Source: an uncultured Intrasporangium sp. (GTDB lineage: Bacteria > Actinomycetota > Actinomycetes > Actinomycetales > Dermatophilaceae). From it: a stretch of DNA of 5,115 bases. The notes under the pieces are model-generated. The model saw only the letters and a program-made list of their open reading frames with translations. It made no database searches and had not been told where the DNA came from. The stretch lies in assembly GCA_937873285.1 (NCBI GenBank), contig CALMNV010000229.1, positions 1 to 5,115 on the forward strand, read 5' to 3'. Both the position numbers and the translations under genes were made by a program. Positions 1 through 5,115 of the stretch are shown here, one piece after another; positions within the stretch are counted from its first letter, which is position 1; each line of letters begins with the position of its first letter.

Positions 1-555
1 GTGGCCCGGCTCTCGACGGTCTGGCTGGTCCCGGTCCCGGAGGCCGACGAGACGCTCGCCGCGGTCGAGACCGAGGTCATCGAGGGCCAGCTCGCCGACG
101 AGCGGGCCATGGCCGCGGCTCACGAAGCCGCGCCCATCCCGCCGGAGCCCACGACCGCCGTCGGTGAGCCCCCTGCCGTGGTCGAGGCGATGAAGGCAGC
201 GACCGCGACGGTGAAGAAGGCCACCAGCAAGAGGGCGACCAAGGCGGCCGCGAGCACAGCGCGGAAGGCCACGACCACCGCCAAGCGGGCGACGAGCACG
301 GCCAAGCGGGCTGCTGCGGCGACCGAGGCCGCGGCAGAGGCCGTCACCGACGCGGTGACCGGCGCGGTCTCCGAGGCGGCTGCGACGGTCAAGAAGGCGG
401 CCACCAAGAAGGCGCCGACGAAGCGGGCCACCACCAAGGCCACCACCACCACCAAGGCCACCACCACCAAGGCCACCACCGCCAAGGCCACCACCGCCAA
501 GGCCACCACCAAGCGGCCGGCCGCCCCGCCGACCACGAAGGGAGAGCAGTCGTGA
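1..555 (+). CDS. Protein with histone H1-like Lys/Ala/Thr-rich C-terminal tail (probably 5'-partial)
   Basis: The frame is open from the first base. The GTG at position 1 could be a start, but no upstream sequence is visible, so I treat the gene as probably cut at its 5' end. The visible 184 residues fall into three parts. Residues 1-45 are acidic and look partly helical, with no family I recognise. Residues 46-62 are a Pro-rich linker. Residues 66-175 form a low-complexity tail of repeated KKAT, KRAT, TAKR and KATT steps, with a less basic alanine-rich stretch around 103-127. Such tails occur in bacterial H1-like and HupB-type nucleoid proteins and on several unrelated actinobacterial proteins, where they bind nucleic acid or other polyanions; that role here is inference. 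The stop TGA overlaps the GTG start of pgm (GTGA), which suggests translational coupling. The N-terminal domain that would define its function is missing or unrecognisable. Confidence 0.7.
   Translation: MARLSTVWLVPVPEADETLAAVETEVIEGQLADERAMAAAHEAAPIPPEPTTAVGEPPAVVEAMKAATATVKKATSKRATKAAASTARKATTTAKRATSTAKRAAAATEAAAEAVTDAVTGAVSEAAATVKKAATKKAPTKRATTKATTTTKATTTKATTAKATTAKATTKRPAAPPTTKGEQS
436..510 (+). repeat. In-gene 15-bp tandem repeat encoding KATT(T/A) units
   Basis: Within the basic tail the DNA itself repeats. Units begin with AAGGCCACCACC at 436, 454, 469, 484 and 499. The first unit is 18 bp (one extra ACC) and the following ones are 15 bp; each usually ends in ACC or GCC. They encode [21 protein letters not shown] and KATTK. 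The near-identity of the codons, not only of the amino acids, and the in-frame 3-bp length difference point to growth by replication slippage. Confidence 0.75.
538..546 (+). promoter_or_regulatory. Ribosome binding site of pgm
   Basis: The purine run AAGGGAGAG ends 5 nt before the GTG at 552. It lies inside the last codons of the upstream gene, which supports this GTG as the pgm start and re-initiation by ribosomes finishing the upstream frame. Confidence 0.55.
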
Positions 556-2198
556 GCCACCCGCGCGCCGGGCAGCCGGCCCAGCCCGAGGACCTCGTCG
601 ACGTCGACGCCCTCGTCGCCGCGTACTACGACCGCCACCCCGACCCCGACGACGTCGACCAGCAGGTCGCGTTCGGCACGTCAGGGCACCGGGGATCGAG
701 CCTGCGGACCGCCTTCAACGAGGACCACATCCTCGCCACGACGCAGGCCATCTGCGACTACCGCGCCGCCCAAGGGTTCGACGGACCGCTCTTCATCGGC
801 CGCGACACCCACGCGCTCTCCGAGCCTGCATGGCGCTCGGCCCTCGAGGTCCTCGTCGCCAACGACGTGACCGTCCTCGTCGACGACCGCGACGGCTACA
901 CGCCGACCCCTGCGGTGTCCCACTCGATCCTGCGCACCAACCGCGGCAAGCGCGAGGGTGCGAGAGGGCTGGCCGACGGCATCGTCGTGACACCCTCGCA
1001 CAACCCTCCCGCGGACGGCGGCTTCAAGTACAACCCGCCGCACGGCGGCCCTGCCGACACCGACGCCACCTCGGTCATCGCGAAGCGGGCCAACGAGCTG
1101 ATCCGCGAGGGCCTCGGCGGCGTCCGGCGGCTGGCGTTCGAGCAGGCCCGCCGAGCCGTGGCGGCATACGACTTCCTCGGCACCTACGTGGACGACCTGC
1201 CGGCCGTCCTCGACATCCCCCGCATCCGCGATGCGGGCGTGCGGATCGGCGCGGACCCTCTCGGCGGCGCGTCGGTGGCCTACTGGGCAGAGATCGCCGA
1301 GCGGCACCGGCTCGACCTCACCGTCGTCAACCCCGAGGTCGACCCCACGTGGCGGTTCATGACGCTCGACTGGGACGGCAAGATCCGGATGGACTGCTCG
1401 TCACCGTCGGCGATGGCCTCGCTCATCGCAGCCAAGGACGACTATGACCTCGCCACGGGCAACGACGCGGACGCCGACCGGCACGGCATCGTCACGCCCG
1501 ACGCCGGCCTGATGAACCCCAACCACTACCTCGCGGTCGCCATCGGCTACCTCTACGGCGGCGGCCGGCCCGACTGGCCGGCGTCGACGGCCATCGGCAA
1601 GACCCTCGTCTCCTCCTCGATGATCGACCGGGTGGCCTCCGACCTGGGCCGCACGCTGCTCGAGGTGCCGGTGGGCTTCAAGTGGTTCGTGCCCGGGCTG
1701 CTCGACGGATCGGTGGGGTTCGGCGGCGAGGAGTCCGCGGGAGCCTCGTTCCTGCGCTTCGACGGCACGGTGTGGTCGACCGACAAGGACGGGATCCTGC
1801 TCGCGTTGCTCGCCTCGGAGATCCTCGCGGCGACCGGCCGCACGCCGAGCCAGCACTATGCCGAGCTCACCGAGCGGCACGGCAGCCCGGCCTACGCGCG
1901 CATCGACGCTCCCGCCGACCGCGCCCAGAAGGCCAAGCTCGCGGCCCTGTCCCCCGAGGACGTCTCGGCGCAGGCTCTGGCGGGCGAGCCGATCACGGCC
2001 AAGCTGACCCGGACTCCCGGCAACGGCGCCGCGATCGGCGGCCTCAAGGTGACGACCGCCAGCGCCTGGTTCGCCGCGCGGCCGTCGGGCACGGAGGACG
2101 TCTACAAGATCTATGCCGAGTCCTTCCAGGGCCCCGAGCACCTGGCCCGGGTGCAGGCCGAGGCGCGCGACGTCGTCGGGGCGGCGCTGCAGGAGTGA
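552..2198 (+). CDS. pgm: Phosphoglucomutase, alpha-D-glucose phosphate-specific
   Basis: The enzyme interconverts alpha-D-glucose 1-phosphate and glucose 6-phosphate in the cytosol through a phosphoserine and glucose 1,6-bisphosphate. It links glycolysis to glycogen, trehalose and nucleotide-sugar synthesis. All diagnostic motifs of the alpha-D-phosphohexomutase superfamily are present in order: TSGHRG at 43-48; the active-site loop TPSHNP at 147-152 with catalytic Ser149, followed by the GGFKYN segment; the metal loop with Asp305, Asp307 and Asp309 then Arg310 (DADADR); the sugar-binding loop GEESAG at 392-397; and the phosphate-binding RPSGTED at 510-516. At 548 residues it matches the usual length of the bacterial Pgm subfamily (about 545), so it looks complete and intact. 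The GTG start overlaps the upstream stop by GTGA and has a ribosome binding site at 538-546. The motif set and the N-terminal extension before TSGHRG favour glucose-specific Pgm over phosphomannomutase (ManB) or GlmM. Confidence 0.96.
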   Translation: MSHPRAGQPAQPEDLVDVDALVAAYYDRHPDPDDVDQQVAFGTSGHRGSSLRTAFNEDHILATTQAICDYRAAQGFDGPLFIGRDTHALSEPAWRSALEVLVANDVTVLVDDRDGYTPTPAVSHSILRTNRGKREGARGLADGIVVTPSHNPPADGGFKYNPPHGGPADTDATSVIAKRANELIREGLGGVRRLAFEQARRAVAAYDFLGTYVDDLPAVLDIPRIRDAGVRIGADPLGGASVAYWAEIAERHRLDLTVVNPEVDPTWRFMTLDWDGKIRMDCSSPSAMASLIAAKDDYDLATGNDADADRHGIVTPDAGLMNPNHYLAVAIGYLYGGGRPDWPASTAIGKTLVSSSMIDRVASDLGRTLLEVPVGFKWFVPGLLDGSVGFGGEESAGASFLRFDGTVWSTDKDGILLALLASEILAATGRTPSQHYAELTERHGSPAYARIDAPADRAQKAKLAALSPEDVSAQALAGEPITAKLTRTPGNGAAIGGLKVTTASAWFAARPSGTEDVYKIYAESFQGPEHLARVQAEARDVVGAALQE

Positions 2199-2230
2199 GC
2201 GAGTCGGGCCGCCGGGTTGGCTCGTCGCGG

Positions 2231-2258
2231 GCGCGGACGGCGAGCAGCGCGGACGGCG
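2231..2258. repeat. Short direct repeat in the convergent gap after pgm
   Basis: The 12-mer GCGCGGACGGCG occurs at 2231-2242 and again at 2247-2258, a 16-bp period, in the 124-bp gap between the converging pgm and YbbN-like genes. A weak 7-bp stem (CGGGCGC at 2228-2234 with GCGCCCG at 2256-2262, 21-nt loop) encloses both copies. There is no T-tract on either side, so I do not call it a terminator. In DNA this GC-rich the repeat may be accidental. Confidence 0.4.
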
Positions 2259-2322
2259 CCCGGTCGCGCCTCCACCCGTCTCCCCGACCGACCGCTGCAA
2301 GGGCGAGGCGGCGGCGTTCGGT

Positions 2323-3294
2323 CTAGAACAGCGCGCTCATGAGCATCTTGCGTGCCCGCCCCACGCGGTCGTCGGCCGGCCCGACGATGTCGAAGAGCTC
2401 GACGAGGTGCTCGCGGGCTGCGTTGCGAGCGCCGTCCGTGGTGACCCGCACCGTCTCGAGCAGCCGACCGAAGGCGTCGTCGATGTGGCCGCCGAGCAGG
2501 TCGAGGTCTGCGACGAGGATCTGCGCGTCGACGTCCCCGGGGGAGGCTGCCGCGGCGGCCCGCGCCGCCTGGGGGTCCACCCCGCTGGTGCGCTGGAGCA
2601 GGCCCACCTGGGCCAGCCCCACCCGTGCCTCGGCGTCGGCCGGGTTCTGGGCCAGGGCCTCGCGGTATGCCGCGGCGGCCGTGTCCAGATCGTCGGCCTC
2701 GATGGCCTCGAACGCCTTCTGGTGCAGCCTCGGGAGCGGGGGTTCGGCAACGTCCTCGTCCGTGGGCTCGGCGCCGGCGCCGGCACCGGGCACCTGGCCC
2801 GTCACGCCGTGCTGAGCCGCGAGCGCCAGCACCTGGTCGACGACCGCGGCGACCTGTGCCTCCGGCTGGACGCCCTCGAAGAGCGGGACGGGCTGGCCCT
2901 GCACCAGGGCGAACGAGACCGGCACCGCCTGCACCTGCAAGGCCTGCAGCACTGCCGGGTTGCTGTCCACGTCGACGGTCACGAGCTGGAAGCGACCGGC
3001 ATACCGCTGCGCGACCGCTGTGAAGGTGCTCACCATGCCGGCGGACTCGGCGAGGCGTGACGACCACAGCACGAGGACGACCGGGTGGCGGGTGCTCGCC
3101 GCGATGACGTCGCGAAGGGTGGCGTCGGTGCCGGCGACCACGACGCCGCTGCCCCCGGCTCCGGCGGCTCCGGCGCCAGCACCGGCTGGCGTCGAGGCGG
3201 CGGCACCAGCCACTGAGGTCGGTGCCGGGCGCTTGAGCGAGGACAGGTCGACGGCGCCGCGCAGGGCGGCGGCGGTGAAGGGCTGCTGCGTCAT
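2323..3294 (-). CDS. Thioredoxin-fold/TPR protein, YbbN (CnoX)-type co-chaperone
   Basis: The protein has 323 residues. Residues 1-50 form an Ala/Gly/Pro-rich lead with no obvious signal peptide. Residues 51-160 form a thioredoxin-like domain: a helix-like start, the strand VVLVLW ending at Trp77, VDVDSNP at 108-113, and AVPVSF at 123-128 with the cis-proline position at Pro125. Where thioredoxins have WCGPC this protein has W77-S-S-R-L, and there is no cysteine anywhere, so redox catalysis is excluded. A linker at about 165-187 leads to a TPR-like helical region at 189-323 (KAFEAIEADDLDTAAAAYREAL is one helical pair), ending KMLMSALF. This architecture is that of E. coli YbbN/CnoX, a chaperedoxin that holds clients and works with GroEL/DnaK. 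Actinobacterial homologues lacking the active-site cysteines are annotated as tetratricopeptide or co-chaperone YbbN proteins. Client holding is inferred from the family. The ATG at 3294 has a purine-rich site 7 nt upstream. Confidence 0.9.
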   Translation of the reverse strand: MTQQPFTAAALRGAVDLSSLKRPAPTSVAGAAASTPAGAGAGAAGAGGSGVVVAGTDATLRDVIAASTRHPVVLVLWSSRLAESAGMVSTFTAVAQRYAGRFQLVTVDVDSNPAVLQALQVQAVPVSFALVQGQPVPLFEGVQPEAQVAAVVDQVLALAAQHGVTGQVPGAGAGAEPTDEDVAEPPLPRLHQKAFEAIEADDLDTAAAAYREALAQNPADAEARVGLAQVGLLQRTSGVDPQAARAAAAASPGDVDAQILVADLDLLGGHIDDAFGRLLETVRVTTDGARNAAREHLVELFDIVGPADDRVGRARKMLMSALF

Positions 3295-3301
3295 GGTCCA
3301 A

Positions 3302-3310
3302 TCCTGCCTC
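3302..3310 (-). promoter_or_regulatory. Ribosome binding site of the YbbN-like gene
   Basis: On the minus strand GAGGCAGGA lies 7 nt before the ATG at 3294. It supports that start. I see no clear -35/-10 pair further upstream. Confidence 0.45.
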
Positions 3311-3337
3311 AGCGCACGGCGGCGCTGCGTCGCCCCC

Positions 3338-3487
3338 TCAGCTGCGCAGGGTGCGTGCCCGCCACCGACCAGCCGAGCGCTCCTCGCTGAGACCGCCGAG
3401 GTACTCGGCAGGCATCACATCGGCATACGCCTCCCGCTCGACGGTCATGTGCGCCTGACCCACCTCGTCAGCGTCCGCGGACGCCAA
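3338..3487 (-). pseudogene. N-terminal remnant of a GNAT acetyltransferase (about 49 codons)
   Basis: This frame reads LASADADEVGQAHMTVER, then EAYADVMPAEYLGGL, then SEERSAGRWR, and ends in a stop at 3338. The pattern matches the first two helices of many single-domain GNAT enzymes: the 'ADADEVGxxH' segment, the 'REAYAxxxPxEYLxxLS' segment and the 'RxxxWR' segment. The rest of a GNAT fold (about 110 residues, including the acetyl-CoA loop) is absent, and only 43 bp separate the stop from the next gene. Upstream there is no good start: the TTG at 3487 lacks a ribosome binding site, the GTG at 3463 is internal to the match, and the ATG at 3448 has only a weak AGG before it. If translated from 3448 it would give a 36-residue peptide. 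I favour a decayed fragment left by deletion. Third-position G/C remains about 80 percent, so decay may be recent, or the small peptide may be used. Confidence 0.5.
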
Positions 3488-3510
3488 CCGGGGAGGTGCG
3501 CCATGGCCTC

Positions 3511-3843
3511 TCAGCCATGCGACTGGTTCTCGACGGCCTCCTCCAGGCGCTGGAGCTTGCCGTCCAGCTCGCCGGTGAACCCCGGGCGGATGTCGGCCTT
3601 GAGCACGAGACTGACCCGCGGCGCCATGGCGCCCACGACGTCGCAGCACTCCTTGATGACGGCCATGCACTCCTCCCAGCTGCCTTCGATGGTGGTGAAC
3701 ATGGCATCGGTGCGGTGCGGCAGCCCGGAGGAGCGCACGACGCCGACGGCGCGGGCCACGGCTGCCGAGACCGACCCGGTCTCGTCGGCCGCGCCAGACA
3801 CGGCCGGGGGTGCGGACGGGGCGACGGAGAAGGCGATCAGCAT
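3511..3843 (-). CDS. MTH1187/YkoF-type thiamine-binding protein
   Basis: A 110-residue cytosolic protein of the MTH1187 family (formerly DUF77, the thiamine-binding family). It opens with MLIAFSVAPS, as family members do (a short strand containing 'FSVxP'). An alpha/beta ferredoxin-like pattern follows: a helix at about 23-39 (VSAAVARAVGVVRSSG), a strand and loop with the conserved T45-D-A-M-F-T-T-I-E-G segment at 45-54, a helix at 56-72 (WEECMAVIKECCDVV), the strand RVSLVLKADIRPG at 76-88, and a last helix at 94-106. The length is slightly above the usual ~100. Family members bind thiamine or related pyrimidines and are small multimers; whether this one moves, stores or senses thiamine cannot be told from sequence. 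The ATG at 3843 lies inside the end of the double-GNAT gene, a 7-bp overlap, so translation is probably coupled. An AGGGG run sits very close to the start (about 1 nt spacer). Confidence 0.85.
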   Translation of the reverse strand: MLIAFSVAPSAPPAVSGAADETGSVSAAVARAVGVVRSSGLPHRTDAMFTTIEGSWEECMAVIKECCDVVGAMAPRVSLVLKADIRPGFTGELDGKLQRLEEAVENQSHG

Positions 3844-4895
3844 GCCCCTACCGTATGCCGCGAGGCGCCGGCTGACGGGGTCGCCGCGGGCAGCACCCGC
3901 CGCAGCTGCAGAGCCTCCTCGACGATCCGGAAGCCCAGCCGCTCGTTGATCGCAACCATCCACGGGTTGTCCTCGGCGTTCATCGTCTGCACCCGGCTCC
4001 GCTGCGGGAACGCCGCGGCGAGGGCTCGCAGGTTGGCCACCTTGACGGCCGTGCCGAGGCGGTGGCCCCGGTGCTCGGGCACGACGAGCGTGCCCAGCTG
4101 GAGGACGACGTCCGGGTCTCCGGCCGGGATGGCGAGGTCGGTGTAGGCGACCACCTCCCCCGTGTGCCGGTGCACCGCGACGGCCGTCAGCCGCTCCCTG
4201 CCGAGGCGGGACTCGTGGGCCAGGTGGTCGGCATAACCGTCGGGGTCCAGGGTCTCCTCCTCGAAGGTCACGTCGCCGGTCGGGGCGTCGAGGTCGAGCC
4301 GGTTCATCGCCGCGCACAGCGAGGGCCGCAGCGGCTCGGGGACTCCGTTGCGGTGGACCACCACGTCGTAGTCGCGCGACCAGGCCGGTCGAGCCGACGA
4401 CTCGAGCCGGTCGAGGAGGGATCCCGGCATCGGTAGCGCGAGCTCTCGCACGATCTCGACGGAGTACACCTCGTAGCCGCGGGCGCGCGCGAACCGGCGC
4501 ACCGGGTGCTCTGCTCGGGCTCCGGGAGGCACGAAGGCGTCGGTGAGCAGGGACACGCGGCCTGCCGCCACCGCCCGGGCCTCAAGGGCTTCGAGGAGCG
4601 CGCTGCCGATGCCCCTGCGCCGGTGATCCGGGTCGACGTGCAGCCCGGCCCAGCTCAGGGTGACGTTGTCCCGTCCGGGGAGCCAGATGCGGCCGCCTCC
4701 GACGACCTGGCCGTCGACGACCGCGACAACAGCCTCGTCGCGGGTGCCCGGATAGGAGTAGCGCGCCTCCTGGGTGGCTTCGACCAGGGACTCGCACACG
4801 AACGAGACGCGGGACGCGCGATCGCTGCGCACCGACGAGCGCCACAGCTGCTCCAGGACCGCGTCGTCGCTGCGGTCGAGCGGGAGGATCTCCAT
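3837..4895 (-). CDS. Tandem double-GNAT N-acetyltransferase
   Basis: A 352-residue protein with two GNAT (Gcn5-related) domains. Domain one spans about 1-155: after a helical start, the strand LSWAGLHVDPDH leads into the acetyl-CoA loop R92-R-R-G-I-G97 and the helix SALLEALEARA, and it ends in the ARARGYEVYSVE signature. Domain two spans about 175-336: the strand TLVVPEHRGHRLG carries a degenerate loop, R276-G-H-R-L-G281, where the middle Gly of the R/Q-x-x-G-x-G/A motif is Arg, followed by TMNAEDNPWMVAINERLGFR at 304-323. Duplicated GNAT proteins include mycothiol synthase (MshD), but I do not see MshD-specific signatures, so the acceptor substrate is unknown. In such pairs often only one domain is active; the intact loop suggests domain one, though the altered loop is common in C-terminal domains of this group. 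I chose the ATG at 4895 because MEILPLD fits a GNAT beginning. Its GGAGG has only a 2-nt spacer, and a GTG at 4931 with GAGGG 10 nt upstream is a real alternative that would add 12 residues. Confidence 0.88.
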   Translation of the reverse strand: MEILPLDRSDDAVLEQLWRSSVRSDRASRVSFVCESLVEATQEARYSYPGTRDEAVVAVVDGQVVGGGRIWLPGRDNVTLSWAGLHVDPDHRRRGIGSALLEALEARAVAAGRVSLLTDAFVPPGARAEHPVRRFARARGYEVYSVEIVRELALPMPGSLLDRLESSARPAWSRDYDVVVHRNGVPEPLRPSLCAAMNRLDLDAPTGDVTFEEETLDPDGYADHLAHESRLGRERLTAVAVHRHTGEVVAYTDLAIPAGDPDVVLQLGTLVVPEHRGHRLGTAVKVANLRALAAAFPQRSRVQTMNAEDNPWMVAINERLGFRIVEEALQLRRVLPAATPSAGASRHTVGAC

Positions 4896-4980
4896 GACCT
4901 CCGACGGTAGGCCTGCAGCGGCGCTGACCACAAAGGCTTTTCCCTCAGCAGCGGGCCGAGGCCTGGGGCCCTGGAAGCGG
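4896..4980 (-). other. Leader between the repeat array and the double-GNAT start
   Basis: This 85-bp stretch should hold the promoter or leader of the minus-strand operon. I see no clear -35/-10 pair. It contains the two competing ribosome binding sites and the only A/T-rich patch nearby (the minus strand reads GAAAAGCCTTTGTGG at 4929-4943). If the promoter is not here it lies inside or beyond the repeat array. Confidence 0.4.
4942..4946 (-). promoter_or_regulatory. Possible ribosome binding site for an alternative GTG start of the double-GNAT gene
   Basis: On the minus strand GAGGG lies 10 nt before an in-frame GTG at 4931. The competing site, GGAGG at 4898-4902, is only 2 nt from the ATG at 4895, closer than is usual for efficient initiation. 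Which one is used decides whether the protein has 352 or 364 residues. Confidence 0.3.
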
Positions 4981-5115
4981 CGTACGCAACCGACCACTCG
5001 ACCGGCCGTACCCAACCGACCACTCGACCGGCCGTACGCAACCGACCACTCGACCGGCCGTACGCAACCGACCACTCGACCGGCCGTACGCAACCGACCA
5101 CTCGACCGGCCGTAC
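4981..5115. repeat. 26-bp tandem direct repeat array, open at the window end
   Basis: Five complete head-to-tail 26-bp units start at 4981, 5007, 5033, 5059 and 5085, followed by the first 5 bp of a sixth (CGTAC at 5111-5115), so the array probably continues past the window. Each unit begins CGTACGCAAC and ends CTCGACCGGC. The only difference among units is in the second, CGTACC instead of CGTACG at 5012. Every unit contains CGACC twice, 8 bp apart, and each junction creates CGGCCG followed directly by TACG (overlapping the palindromes CGGCCG and CGTACG). There are no spacers, so it is not a CRISPR array. It lies 85 bp upstream of the double-GNAT ATG, in what should be its 5' region. The near-perfect identity suggests recent expansion or homogenisation. 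Confidence 0.95.

Noticed and set aside
120..638. Minus-strand 172-codon frame with long Val/Ala-rich hydrophobic stretches
   Set aside because: It is the mirror of the Lys/Ala/Thr repeat; the apparent membrane segments come from reading the GGC/GGT-rich complement and not from a real protein.
2228..2262. Hairpin with a 7-bp GC stem between pgm and the YbbN-like gene as a terminator
   Set aside because: The 21-nt loop and the lack of a T-tract on either strand make it weak; stems of this strength are common by chance at this GC content.
1401..2300. Long minus-strand open frame opposite pgm
   Set aside because: It is antisense to a motif-complete enzyme, low in complexity, and has no recognisable family; the open frame is explained by GC-rich third positions.
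2111..3301. A 396-codon minus-strand frame and a 315-codon plus-strand frame (2113-3060) across the YbbN-like gene
   Set aside because: Both are Arg/Pro/Gly-rich translations without domain patterns, typical of alternate frames in very GC-rich DNA, while the 2323-3294 frame has clear thioredoxin and TPR features.
3837..4895. Mycothiol synthase (mshD)
   Set aside because: The double-GNAT architecture fits, but the MshD-specific signatures I would expect are not visible and the C-terminal domain resembles the general 'HRGHRLG...NAEDNPWM' GNAT group instead.
4981..5115. CRISPR array
   Set aside because: The 26-bp units are directly contiguous with no unique spacers, and there are no cas genes nearby.

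Overview
This is high-GC DNA with strong G/C preference at third codon positions, few TA-containing words, GTG starts and actinobacterial protein families. It most likely comes from a chromosome of the Actinomycetota. An Intrasporangiaceae-like source is my guess from overall style, not something the sequence proves.

Layout. Positions 1-555 (+) hold the 3' part of a gene for a protein with a long Lys/Ala/Thr-rich tail resembling histone H1. It overlaps by GTGA the start of a complete alpha-D-glucose phosphomutase gene, pgm (552-2198, +). A 124-bp convergent gap follows, with a short GC-rich direct repeat and no convincing terminator. On the minus strand, 2323-3294 encodes a complete, cysteine-free thioredoxin-fold/TPR protein of the YbbN co-chaperone type. 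The 216 bp before its start contain an N-terminal remnant of a GNAT acetyltransferase (about 3338-3487, -). Before that on the same strand come a small MTH1187-type thiamine-binding protein (3511-3843, -) and a double-GNAT acetyltransferase (3837-4895, -), whose reading frames overlap by 7 bp. From 4981 to the window end runs an array of 26-bp tandem direct repeats: five full units plus 5 bp, probably continuing outside.

How the genes fit together. The plus-strand pair looks translationally coupled. pgm connects glucose-6-phosphate and glucose-1-phosphate (glycogen, trehalose and cell-wall precursors), but its coupled partner is not recognised. The minus-strand genes read as a small operon, double GNAT then thiamine-binding protein then GNAT remnant, with the YbbN-like gene downstream in the same direction.

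I see no defence system, mobile element, CRISPR array or RNA gene. The points most worth a second look are the 26-bp repeat array upstream of the acetyltransferase, a hexamer (TATGCC/GGCATA) that contains 8 of the 10 TAT/ATA words in the window, and the H1-like tail protein fused by overlap to pgm.
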